DNA of 7,039 nt from Oscillospiraceae bacterium (GCA_904501855.1 CAJGCI010000097.1:1-7039), one strand, 5' to 3'; shown: positions 1 through 5,739, numbered from the stretch's first letter. Notes: generated from the letters alone by a model not told the origin. Program-made: numbers and translations.

Positions 1-125
1 CCCGCAAGACCGGCGGAAGCGGCATCGGGCTTTCCGTTGTTCAGGCGATCGTGGAACGACACAACGGCACGGTGACCGCATCCAGCAATGACGGAAACTC
101 CATACAGTTTACTGCAGTTTTCTGA
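1..125 (+). CDS. Sensor histidine kinase, C-terminal end (partial)
   Basis: The window opens inside this gene; the reading frame starts at base 3 and ends at TGA 123-125, leaving 40 residues. They contain G-G-S-G-I-G-L-S-V-V near the left edge, which is the G2 nucleotide-binding box of the HATPase_c domain. The pattern V-x-x-I-V-E-R-H-N-G-T-V and a final F-T-A-V-F strand follow, as at the end of most two-component sensor kinases. In that family this domain binds ATP to phosphorylate a histidine in the preceding dimerisation helix, and the phosphate then passes to a response regulator. The sensing domain and any partner regulator lie outside the window, so the signal cannot be named. The gene ends about 20 bases before the glmS promoter. 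A weak hairpin (114-120 with 128-134) overlaps its stop but lacks a clear T-run. Confidence 0.87.
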   Translation, partial: RKTGGSGIGLSVVQAIVERHNGTVTASSNDGNSIQFTAVF

Positions 126-145
126 TGAAACTGCTGTTATGACAG

Positions 146-174
146 TTGAAATGCCGTGGATTTTTCATTATAAT
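146..174 (+). promoter_or_regulatory. Sigma-A-type promoter of glmS
   Basis: A -35 box TTGAAA (146-151) and a consensus -10 box TATAAT (169-174) are separated by exactly 17 bases. Transcription should start near 181, giving a leader of about 50 bases before the glmS ATG. The -10 box lies inside a perfect 10-bp palindrome, CATTATAATG (166-175), which may be chance given its AT content. The motif CAGTTT/G recurs just upstream (105-110, 115-120, 143-148, and inverted at 128-133), so a regulator site here is possible but unproven. Confidence 0.78.
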
Positions 175-229
175 GTGATTCAACAAAACAGTATTATGTA
201 AATCTATTTGGAATAGAAGGGAAAAAGCT

Positions 230-2065
230 ATGTGCGGAATAGTAGGATTTACAGGAACGAAAGAGGCTGCCCCCATTCTTCTTAGCGGCTTAACCAAGCT
301 GGAGTATCGCGGATATGACTCCGCCGGCATCGCCGTAATTGACTCCGGCGCTATCAACATGGTGAAATCACCCGGCAAAATCGTTAACCTTTACAACAAG
401 ACGCATAACGGCTCCGATCTTCACGGTTTCACCGGAATCGGACACACCCGCTGGGCCACCCACGGTGTTCCCAACGAGATCAACGCGCATCCCCATATGA
501 GCGAACACGGCAACATCGCTATTGTTCACAACGGTATCATTGAAAACTACATGGAACTGAAAGAGTTCCTGATCTCTCAGGGCGTAACTTTCGTCTCTGA
601 AACGGATACGGAAGTCGTCGTTCAGCTGCTTGAGTATTACTACATTCAGCTTAAAGATCTCCGTGATGCGATCTTCAAAGTGCTTCAGGTCATCGAAGGC
701 GCTTATGCACTGGTGATCCTCTGCAAGGATTATCCCGACAGTTTCGTCGTGGCAAGAAAAGACGCTCCCCTTCTTCTGGGATTTGGTGACGGATGCAATT
801 TCGTCGCATCGGACGCCACCGCCATCATCGAGCACACCCGCGAAGTCGCCTATATGGAAGACGGCGAAGTCGCCTTTATTACCAAGGACAACATTGATGT
901 TTACGACTCCTTTGGCCAGCCCATCGAGAAGGAGCATCATATCATCGACTGGGACATCTCCGCCGCGGAAAAAGGCGGTTATGCCCACTTCATGTTCAAG
1001 GAGATCATGGAGCAGCCGGAAGCCATCCGCAAGACGATGTCTCCCAGAATCCGTGATAACCGAATCGTATTTGACGATCTGAAGATCGATAAGGCTTTTA
1101 TGGAAAAGGTCGACCGCATCTATATCGTTGCCTGCGGCTCCTCCTATCATGTGGGCATGGTCGGAAAATACAACATGGAGCGTCTGCTTCGGGTCCCGGT
1201 AGATCCGGTGCTGGCTTCAGAATTCCGTTATTCCGATCCGCTGGTCACGGAGAATACGCTGATCATCGTCATCAGCCAGTCCGGTGAGACTCTGGATACC
1301 ATGGCGGCTCTTCGTGAAGCCAAAAAGCGCGGAGCACACATCACATCCATCGTCAACGTGGTGGGAAGCTCCATCGCCAGAGAATCCGACGATGTGCTGT
1401 ACACATGGGCCGGTCCCGAGATCGCCGTCGCGACCACAAAGGCTTACTCCACTCAGCTGACTCTGCTGAATATGCTGGGGCTGTACTTTGCCGACATGCT
1501 TCATACTGTTGAAGAATCGGAATACAACAAGATTGTTGAGGAGATGCAGTGGCTGCCTGAGAAGATCGAATCCATCCTTCAGAACACCGACCAGATCAAG
1601 TATCTGGCAAGCCGGTATTTCAATCATAATTCCATCTTCTTCATCGGAAGAAATCTGGACTACGCTCTGGGTATGGAAGGATCTCTTAAACTCAAGGAAA
1701 TCTCTTACATCCATTCCGAAGCCTATGCCTCCGGCGAACTGAAACACGGGACTATCTCCCTGATCGAAAAAGGAACTCTGGTCGTAGCTCTCGGAACCTA
1801 TGGCCCCCTGTTCGACAAGGCTATGAGCAACGTCGTGGAGGTTCGCGCCCGCGGAGCAGATGTCATGGCTATCACCACCGTCAGCCATGCGGATGAGATG
1901 CAGAAGAACGTGGACTTTGCCGTGTCCGTACCGGATACCCACCTGATCCTGCAGCCGTCCCTTGGCATTGTGCCGCTGCAGCTGTTTGCTTACTATGTGG
2001 CACTGCAGAGAGGCTGTGATATTGACAAACCGAGAAACCTGGCAAAATCCGTTACAGTTGAATAA
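230..2065 (+). CDS. glmS: Glutamine--fructose-6-phosphate aminotransferase (isomerizing)
   Basis: GlmS converts fructose-6-phosphate and glutamine to glucosamine-6-phosphate and glutamate in the cytoplasm, the first committed step to UDP-GlcNAc for peptidoglycan. The 611 residues are the full family length. The N-terminal class II glutamine amidotransferase half begins M-C-G-I-V-G-F-T-G, with Cys2 becoming the catalytic N-terminal cysteine once Met is removed. It continues with RGYDSAG (27-33), GHTRWATHG (71-79), HNGIIENY (100-107) and an Asp in SETDTE (near 126). Two SIS sugar-isomerase domains follow, with CGSS (302-305), SQSGET (349-354), the region around Glu490, and His506. The C-terminal tail ends N-L-A-K-S-V-T-V-E and carries the conserved active-site lysine (605). 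ATG 230 has the ribosome site AGAAGGGA (215-222) seven bases upstream. Its own promoter and terminator make it a single-gene unit. The short leader leaves no room for a glmS ribozyme. Confidence 0.99.
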   Translation: MCGIVGFTGTKEAAPILLSGLTKLEYRGYDSAGIAVIDSGAINMVKSPGKIVNLYNKTHNGSDLHGFTGIGHTRWATHGVPNEINAHPHMSEHGNIAIVHNGIIENYMELKEFLISQGVTFVSETDTEVVVQLLEYYYIQLKDLRDAIFKVLQVIEGAYALVILCKDYPDSFVVARKDAPLLLGFGDGCNFVASDATAIIEHTREVAYMEDGEVAFITKDNIDVYDSFGQPIEKEHHIIDWDISAAEKGGYAHFMFKEIMEQPEAIRKTMSPRIRDNRIVFDDLKIDKAFMEKVDRIYIVACGSSYHVGMVGKYNMERLLRVPVDPVLASEFRYSDPLVTENTLIIVISQSGETLDTMAALREAKKRGAHITSIVNVVGSSIARESDDVLYTWAGPEIAVATTKAYSTQLTLLNMLGLYFADMLHTVEESEYNKIVEEMQWLPEKIESILQNTDQIKYLASRYFNHNSIFFIGRNLDYALGMEGSLKLKEISYIHSEAYASGELKHGTISLIEKGTLVVALGTYGPLFDKAMSNVVEVRARGADVMAITTVSHADEMQKNVDFAVSVPDTHLILQPSLGIVPLQLFAYYVALQRGCDIDKPRNLAKSVTVE

Positions 2066-2073
2066 TCAAATGT

Positions 2074-2107
2074 ACCGGCAGCGCTGTGACCGCACTGCCG
2101 GTTTTTT
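2074..2107 (+). terminator. Intrinsic terminator of glmS
   Basis: ACCGGCAG (2074-2081) pairs perfectly with CTGCCGGT (2095-2102). A C/A mismatch follows, and then two further GC pairs close the loop. The run of six T (2102-2107) follows directly. It lies nine bases after the glmS stop. The T-run ends only five bases before the ATG of the next gene, so any read-through transcript would carry this hairpin right at the start codon. Confidence 0.92.
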
Positions 2108-2112
2108 AAGCT

Positions 2113-2865
2113 ATGATCGATATTGCAAAATTTGAAATAGATGACCAGCTCTGCATCGGATGCAGCCGTTGCATCAAGGTCTGTCCCGGGCAGCTGCTGT
2201 ATCTCAATGAAGAGTATCATTGCCGTCGGGCTGCACCGGATGAGAATCATCCCTGCTGGAGGTGTCAGCACTGTCTGGCCGTCTGCCCGCGCGGGGCAAT
2301 ACAAATCTTCGGCCGTGACCCCGAAGACAGCCGCGACCCGGTATCCCGCGAAGATGCTTCGTATGTGCTGGATACGCTTATACTGAACCGACGCTCCCAT
2401 CGAAGATTCCTCAACCGGGAGGTAGACTCTGCTATGATCCGGTTTCTCATCGACCTGCTTTCCAATGCACCAAACTACAGGAACCGGCAGTCTGTAGAGT
2501 TTACACTCGTCGACCGCGCTGATCAGATGATCCGCATCCGGGAGGATCTTTCCTCGGAAATTGCCTCTCTTTTCGGCAATGCACCCTGTCTTCTGGTGCC
2601 TCATTCTCCCGCCGGGGAACTTTATGCCGAATTTGATCAGATGACTGCTGCTACATATTTTGAGCTGCTCTGTGCGTCCCGCGGACTTGGTGCGGTTTTG
2701 GTTCCATTTCCGAAAAACTCCGCTGTCCGGACGGTCCTGGGAATCCCGCCGGATCACATCACCTCCATGATGATCGGCTTCGGCTGGCCGGAGATCCCTT
2801 ATGCGCGCAGCGTACAGCGCCGCGTAGGCGATACCAGAATCCATCGACCGAAAACAGAATCCTGA
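2113..2865 (+). CDS. Ferredoxin-nitroreductase fusion protein
   Basis: This 250-residue protein has two parts. Residues 1-65 form a bacterial-type ferredoxin with two complete CxxCxxCxxxCP motifs (Cys14, 17, 20, 24 and Cys48, 51, 54, 58), enough for two [4Fe-4S] clusters. Residues 85-235 form a compact FMN-dependent nitroreductase domain. It has R-R-S-H-R-R-F (93-99), N-A-P-N-Y-R-N-R-Q (118-126, matching the usual APS..N.QP site), N-A-P-C-L-L-V (156-162), an A-S-R-G-L-G-A helix (188-194) and I-P-P-D-H...I-G-F-G-W-P-E near the end. Such fusions are known in clostridia and probably pass electrons from the clusters to FMN to reduce nitro, quinone or other compounds; the natural substrate is unknown. 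ATG 2113 is the only usable start: an in-frame TAA lies at 2107-2109, and no ATG, GTG or TTG occurs before Cys14. It nevertheless has no Shine-Dalgarno site. I found no convincing promoter upstream. Confidence 0.92.
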   Translation: MIDIAKFEIDDQLCIGCSRCIKVCPGQLLYLNEEYHCRRAAPDENHPCWRCQHCLAVCPRGAIQIFGRDPEDSRDPVSREDASYVLDTLILNRRSHRRFLNREVDSAMIRFLIDLLSNAPNYRNRQSVEFTLVDRADQMIRIREDLSSEIASLFGNAPCLLVPHSPAGELYAEFDQMTAATYFELLCASRGLGAVLVPFPKNSAVRTVLGIPPDHITSMMIGFGWPEIPYARSVQRRVGDTRIHRPKTES

Positions 2866-2870
2866 AAAAG

Positions 2871-2905
2871 AGTAGGAAGCACAACGTGCTTCCTGCTTTT
2901 CTTTT
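2871..2905. terminator. Bidirectional terminator between the nitroreductase and M15 genes
   Basis: AGGAAGCAC (2874-2882) pairs perfectly with GTGCTTCCT (2886-2894) across a three-base loop. The stem extends by a T-G wobble and two more pairs to about 12 bp (2871-2897). A T-rich tail (2897-2905) serves the + strand gene. On the other strand a run of five T (complement of 2865-2869) serves the converging peptidase gene. Both flanking genes end within 10 bases of the hairpin. Confidence 0.88.
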
Positions 2906-2906
2906 C

Positions 2907-3644
2907 TTACTGATACAGCGCCACAAACTCCTCCAGGCAGAGATTGTGCTCCGCCATGTATGTCGCCGCCTCAACTCCAACATACCGGAAATGCCACGGC
3001 TCATAGATGATTCCGGTGATTTTCTCCTTGTCCTTGGGATAGCGGACGATAAAACCATATTCATGGCAGTGTCTGCTCATCCACTGATACAGCGCGGTGT
3101 TTTCAAGGCTCTCATTTTTCAGTTCATAGTATTCATCGGTAATGTCACAGGCCAGACCGGTCTGATGTTCACTGGTTCCGGGGCGACTGACAATAGTTGC
3201 TGCCTGCTCTTCTCCGTACTGTTCCACTTTGCGGTTAAAAAGATACTGTTGTTCCTCATACCCCCGATATCCGGAAGAGAGAAGAACGCTGAGACCTTCT
3301 GCTCTCGCACCGGCAACAAAATTCTGCATAGGTTCCAGGATCCTCTGATCCAGCTTCTGTCCCTCTAATTCTCCAAGTTCCGGAGCGTATTCTCCGATGG
3401 AATGTTCTGCATTCACAAGCACATATTCCCAGCTGTTTATGTCGATATCCGGAAGATCCGTTTCCTTCTTCTGCTGTTCGGATATTTCCACCTCGGCTGT
3501 TTCCTCCACAGCGGTCTCTGCGGGTTGCTGCATCTGTTCCTGTTCGTCCCTTGCGTTCTGTGGCATCAGGAGCACAAGATAAAGTGCTCCTGCCAGCAGC
3601 ATCAGGAGTCCTGCCGCGATGCAAATCTTCCTTTTGATACCCAT
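2907..3644 (-). CDS. Membrane-anchored D-alanyl-D-alanine carboxypeptidase, M15/VanY family
   Basis: This 245-residue protein starts with a short basic end (K-R-K) and one hydrophobic segment (about 8-27), without a lipobox cysteine. It is probably an uncleaved signal anchor placing the enzyme outside the membrane. An acidic, Gln-rich linker (31-65) follows, then the M15B peptidase domain. Its zinc site is visible: His160 and Asp167 in S-E-H-Q-T-G-L-A-C-D, and His218 in E-P-W-H-F-R, with Glu215 as the likely catalytic base. S-S-G-Y-R-G-Y (123-129) and R-P-G-T (154-157) are typical substrate-side motifs. Relatives remove the terminal D-alanine from peptidoglycan stem peptides, trimming wall precursors or mature wall. 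No vanH, vanA or vanX gene is near, so this is better read as housekeeping wall remodelling than as vancomycin resistance. The ATG has GAGG seven bases upstream (complement of 3652-3655). The gene diverges from the MBL-fold hydrolase. Confidence 0.94.
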   Translation of the reverse strand: MGIKRKICIAAGLLMLLAGALYLVLLMPQNARDEQEQMQQPAETAVEETAEVEISEQQKKETDLPDIDINSWEYVLVNAEHSIGEYAPELGELEGQKLDQRILEPMQNFVAGARAEGLSVLLSSGYRGYEEQQYLFNRKVEQYGEEQAATIVSRPGTSEHQTGLACDITDEYYELKNESLENTALYQWMSRHCHEYGFIVRYPKDKEKITGIIYEPWHFRYVGVEAATYMAEHNLCLEEFVALYQ

Positions 3645-3674
3645 GGCTCCACCTCATTTGAAGTTTCTGAAAAA

Positions 3675-3702
3675 ATAATAGCATCCATCCGGTTTCTGTC
3701 AA
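3675..3702 (-). promoter_or_regulatory. Promoter of the M15 carboxypeptidase gene
   Basis: Read on the - strand, a consensus -35 TTGACA (complement of 3697-3702) and a -10 TATTAT (complement of 3675-3680) are 16 bases apart. A TGC directly before the -10 gives an extended -10. Transcription should begin near 3668, leaving a leader of about 24 bases. The inverted repeat 3710-3739 sits just upstream of the -35. Confidence 0.78.
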
Positions 3703-3709
3703 TCGAAAA

Positions 3710-3739
3710 TATAGCAGAAAGGTTCTTCTTTCTGCTATA
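3710..3739. promoter_or_regulatory. Perfect 12-bp inverted repeat, candidate operator between divergent genes
   Basis: TATAGCAGAAAG (3710-3721) is repeated in perfect inverted form at 3728-3739, with a six-base spacer. The right arm overlaps the -10 box of the + strand gene, and the left arm ends eight bases upstream of the -35 box of the - strand gene. That layout suits a dimeric regulator that represses the MBL-fold gene and could also affect the peptidase gene. As RNA, the hairpin has no useful T-run on the + strand and only a short interrupted one on the - strand, and both neighbouring transcripts start away from it. A terminator is therefore less likely. The binding protein is unknown. 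Confidence 0.6.
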
Positions 3740-3741
3740 CT
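3733..3741 (+). promoter_or_regulatory. Extended -10 promoter of the MBL-fold hydrolase gene
   Basis: TGC-TATACT (3733-3741) matches an extended -10 element. No good -35 box lies 16 to 18 bases upstream, where the sequence is the left arm of the inverted repeat. Extended -10 promoters can work without a -35. The predicted transcript start near 3748 leaves a leader of about 25 bases. Most of the element lies inside the right arm of the repeat, so a protein bound there would block it. Confidence 0.55.
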
Positions 3742-3756
3742 GAACACATATCGATG

Positions 3757-3763
3757 AAGGGAG
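3757..3763 (+). promoter_or_regulatory. Ribosome site that favours a TTG start
   Basis: AAGGGAG (3757-3763) directly touches the in-frame ATG at 3764, leaving no spacer, which is poor for initiation. The TTG at 3773 lies nine bases downstream, a normal distance. The TTG start also gives an N-terminus that begins at the first beta strand, as in homologues of this fold. Confidence 0.6.
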
Positions 3764-3772
3764 ATGCTTGAT

Positions 3773-4384
3773 TTGAATATTATCTGGCACGGACATTCCT
3801 GTTTTGAGATCCGGGGCAGCGTCTCGGTCGTATTTGATCCTTTTGAGCCAGGATACGTTCCCGGCTTCCAGTTACCGCAGCTCTCTGCGGATTACTGTTT
3901 TTGCAGCCATGGTCACGGGGACCACAGTTACAGCAAAGGAGTGACCGTTCCTTCGGCGCCTCCCGCACTGACTTCCCATTTTGTGGACACTTTTCACGAT
4001 ACGCAGCAGGGAGCGCAGAGGGGACCGAACCGCATTACTATAGTGGAGATTGACGGAAAAACGATCGCTCATATGGGAGATATCGGTCATATTCTGTCCG
4101 CAGAACAGATAGCGGCGGTGGGTCCGGTGGACGTTCTTCTTCTGCCCGTCGGCGGTTTCTTTACGGTGGATGCTCCCACGGCAAAGACAATTGCAGAGTC
4201 TCTGAAACCGGGCATCGTCATTCCCATGCACTACCGCGGGAAGGGATTCGGTTTTGATGTCATCTCTCCGCTGGAGGACTACACATCTCTCTGTGATGAT
4301 GTGATAAAAATCGACAGCAACCAGTTCGATCCGGATACCGTGAAGACGCCCTGCACCGTTGTGCTGGAGCCTCCGGTGTGCTGA
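3773..4384 (+). CDS. Metallo-beta-lactamase-fold metal-dependent hydrolase (COG2220-like)
   Basis: From TTG 3773 the protein has 203 residues; from ATG 3764 it would have 206. The TTG is preferred because of ribosome-site spacing and because family members start M-x-I-x-W-x-G-H-S, matching M-N-I-I-W-H-G-H-S here. The core motif is S-H-G-H-G-D-H-S, with metal ligands His46, His48, Asp50 and His51. It is followed by F-H-D-T-Q-Q-G-A-Q-R-G-x-N (74-86, with a likely ligand at His75), H-M-G-D (Asp103), the V-D-V-L-L-L-P-V-G-G strand and P-M-H-Y (His153). This is the layout of the small cytoplasmic Zn-dependent hydrolases of COG2220 (Lactamase_B_3), related to UPF0173. Their substrates are mostly unknown, and a beta-lactamase role is not supported. 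No signal peptide is seen. It is a single-gene unit with its own promoter, possibly controlled by the 3710-3739 repeat. Confidence 0.92.
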   Translation: MNIIWHGHSCFEIRGSVSVVFDPFEPGYVPGFQLPQLSADYCFCSHGHGDHSYSKGVTVPSAPPALTSHFVDTFHDTQQGAQRGPNRITIVEIDGKTIAHMGDIGHILSAEQIAAVGPVDVLLLPVGGFFTVDAPTAKTIAESLKPGIVIPMHYRGKGFGFDVISPLEDYTSLCDDVIKIDSNQFDPDTVKTPCTVVLEPPVC

Positions 4385-4399
4385 CCGAATATAAACTAG

Positions 4400-4432
4400 A
4401 AAAAGCAGCAGGACTTGTTCCTGCTGCTTTTT
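4400..4432. terminator. Bidirectional terminator between the MBL-fold and MarR genes
   Basis: GCAGCAGGA (4405-4413) pairs perfectly with TCCTGCTGC (4419-4427) across a five-base loop. Flanking A-T pairs extend the stem to 14 bp. The five T at 4428-4432 serve the + strand, and the A-run 4400-4404 gives the T-run for the - strand. The stop codon of the MarR gene (4431-4433) overlaps the outer stem, so ribosomes finishing that gene reach the hairpin base. Confidence 0.93.
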
Positions 4433-4853
4433 AGTCGATTGTTGCTGCCAGTCTCTCCAAAAACTGAGATAGCAGTTTCTGTTCTTCCTCCGTAAAAGTC
4501 TTCTCAACCTGCTGGCACATCTTATCCACGTATTCCCGGACCGTATTGGTATACCCGTAATACTTGTCCGTCAGCACCAGATGGTACTCACGCCGGTCCG
4601 TGATGGAGTTCTGTTTTTCTATATAGCCCTTTTTTATCAGACTGTTGACCTTGTACGTTGCATTGGACTGTGAAATGTTCAGAAACGCAGCAAACTCTCG
4701 AATCGTCGGCTCATGAAGATCATGGATCACTTCCACGGAAAAGGCCTCCATCGCACTGAGGGAGCCTTCCCTTTCCCGCACCTGATCGAAGATCCGGCGG
4801 AGAAATGCCAGTTTCATTTTATCCGCAATGAGCATCATATTCTCTTCAATCAT
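4431..4853 (-). CDS. MarR-family transcriptional regulator
   Basis: This 140-residue protein has the usual MarR length and build. An N-terminal dimerisation helix is followed by a winged helix-turn-helix: T-I-R-E-F-A-A-F-L-N-I-S-Q-S-N-A-T-Y-K-V (50-69) as helix-turn-helix, then S-L-I-K-K-G-Y-I-E-K (71-80), and a wing containing the family signature D-R-R-E-Y-H-L-V-L-T (86-95). A long C-terminal helix completes the dimer. Such proteins bind palindromic DNA as dimers, often repressing their own gene and a neighbour, and release it on binding a small ligand or on oxidation. Only one cysteine (113) is present, so the classic two-cysteine redox switch is not obvious. ATG 4853 has GAGG (complement of 4864-4867) ten bases upstream, a slightly long spacing. 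The gene lies 61 bases after the alpha/beta hydrolase on the same strand, without an intervening terminator, and also has its own promoter. Confidence 0.93.
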   Translation of the reverse strand: MIEENMMLIADKMKLAFLRRIFDQVREREGSLSAMEAFSVEVIHDLHEPTIREFAAFLNISQSNATYKVNSLIKKGYIEKQNSITDRREYHLVLTDKYYGYTNTVREYVDKMCQQVEKTFTEEEQKLLSQFLERLAATID

Positions 4854-4884
4854 CTTTTCCGTTCCTCTCTACATGATTGTCAAA

Positions 4885-4913
4885 ATTATACCGTAAACAG
4901 TTTTGAAATTCAA
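4885..4913 (-). promoter_or_regulatory. Promoter of the MarR-family gene
   Basis: On the - strand a -35 box TTGAAT (complement of 4908-4913) and a consensus -10 TATAAT (complement of 4885-4890) are exactly 17 bases apart. Transcription should start near 4878, giving a leader of about 25 bases. The -35 box abuts the stop codon of the upstream hydrolase gene, so the regulator can be made alone or by read-through. Confidence 0.82.
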
Positions 4914-4914
4914 A
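4902..4914. promoter_or_regulatory. Short palindrome over the -35 box, possible MarR operator
   Basis: TTTGAA-A-TTCAAA is a perfect inverted repeat with six-base arms around one base, and it covers the whole -35 box of the MarR promoter. Slightly wider, AGTTT (4899-4903) and AAACT (4912-4916) form an outer pair. MarR-family proteins commonly repress themselves through palindromes over their promoter. The AT-rich composition means chance is possible. Confidence 0.4.
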
Positions 4915-5739
4915 CTATCTGTTGATCTTTTCTTCATTTGCCATGGATTTCAGGGCATTCAGCACCTGTTGCTGCTGTTCTTCCCATGAAATCGCTGCCT
5001 TTCCGTCTCCATTCTGGGCCCCATAGTTTCCAAATTGTGCATGGTTTCCCCCGGCAATGATCACTTCTTCCGTATTCTCCGGAAGATTGTTCCGGTTCTT
5101 TTCATACTCTTTCCGATTGAGCACACCATCATGGTCTCCATAAATCGACACAGCCTGAAGTTCCTCGGTCAGCTGCCCGTTGGAATAGGCGGCCAGCAGG
5201 ATCAGGCCGCAGAAGCTTTCCGGATGTTCCTGCAGATAGGTTGCTGCGGTTACTCCCCCGAGAGAATGCCCTGCCAGATACCACTGATCATATTGGTAAT
5301 CCTGCTGGATGTCCTTTGCAGCATCGGCATCCAGCATGGCCATGTTAGCCGGCATTTTCACCAGAAAGCAGTCGCCCCACTCCTCGGCAATCTTATACAT
5401 AAGAGGCGCGTATGCCTCTGCTTCAACTTTCGCTCCGGGATAAAAGATCATCGCCCGGGTATCCGAGGGTCCGTCAAACATCAATCCGCCGGAGATCGGT
5501 GTCACTGCCACGCTCTCTCCGCTGACAAGGTACGGCTCAGCCGACACATCGTGATGATAGTAGACCGACAGGTAAACAGCTCCGGTGGCCGCCATGAGCA
5601 GGATCGCCGTCAGTGTCGTCCACAGCACATGTGTCCACCGCCGCTTCGTTCCTTTCTTTTTTCGGATCACATATACCAGAAGCGCTGCCAGCAGTATGCA
5701 CGCCAGCATCCAGCCCATGCTAAGTAGTATCCATTTCAT
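4915..5739 (-). CDS. Membrane-anchored alpha/beta hydrolase
   Basis: From ATG 5739 the protein has 274 residues. An in-frame TTG at 5751 lies upstream, but the ribosome site GGAG (complement of 5746-5749) sits six bases before the ATG and would be inside the gene if the TTG were used. Two hydrophobic segments (about 3-25 and 39-60) flank a basic stretch R-K-K-K-G-T-K-R-R, which should face the cytoplasm. The catalytic domain would then be outside the cell. That domain shows an oxyanion-side strand M-I-F-Y-P-G, the nucleophile elbow G-H-S-L-G-G (Ser159), the acid in Y-G-D-H-D-G-V (probably Asp204), and the base in G-G-N-H-A-Q-F-G-N-Y-G (His233). This pattern matches the Abhydrolase_5 group (dienelactone-hydrolase-like). 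The substrate is unknown; an extracytoplasmic ester, lipid or peptide is possible. The gene follows dnaJ across a terminator and precedes a MarR gene on the same strand, so MarR control is plausible. Confidence 0.92.
   Translation of the reverse strand: MKWILLSMGWMLACILLAALLVYVIRKKKGTKRRWTHVLWTTLTAILLMAATGAVYLSVYYHHDVSAEPYLVSGESVAVTPISGGLMFDGPSDTRAMIFYPGAKVEAEAYAPLMYKIAEEWGDCFLVKMPANMAMLDADAAKDIQQDYQYDQWYLAGHSLGGVTAATYLQEHPESFCGLILLAAYSNGQLTEELQAVSIYGDHDGVLNRKEYEKNRNNLPENTEEVIIAGGNHAQFGNYGAQNGDGKAAISWEEQQQQVLNALKSMANEEKINR

Noticed and set aside
114..134. Hairpin GCAGTTT/AAACTGC at the end of the histidine kinase gene as a terminator
   Set aside because: The stem is only seven bp and is not followed by a T-run. 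At best it is a weak element.
368..1150. Open frame of 260 codons on the - strand within glmS
   Set aside because: It is fully antisense to the amidotransferase half of glmS, whose motifs are unmistakable. It is a codon-bias shadow.
1993..2844. Long open frame of 283 codons on the - strand, opposite the ferredoxin-nitroreductase gene
   Set aside because: It lies antisense to a gene with clear domain motifs, crosses the glmS terminator, and its translation shows no recognisable domain. The + strand frame explains the region.
2907..3644. Possible vancomycin-resistance gene (vanY)
   Set aside because: The family match is good, but vanH, vanA and vanX are absent nearby, and the upstream kinase fragment is over 2.7 kb away. 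Single VanY-like carboxypeptidases are common housekeeping enzymes.
3773..4384. Possible metallo-beta-lactamase
   Set aside because: Only the fold is shared. The protein is short, has no signal peptide, and its motifs match the COG2220 hydrolases instead.
3872..4507. Open frame of 211 codons on the - strand across the MBL-fold gene
   Set aside because: It runs through the strong bidirectional terminator and is antisense to conserved metal-binding motifs; its translation has no domain-like features.
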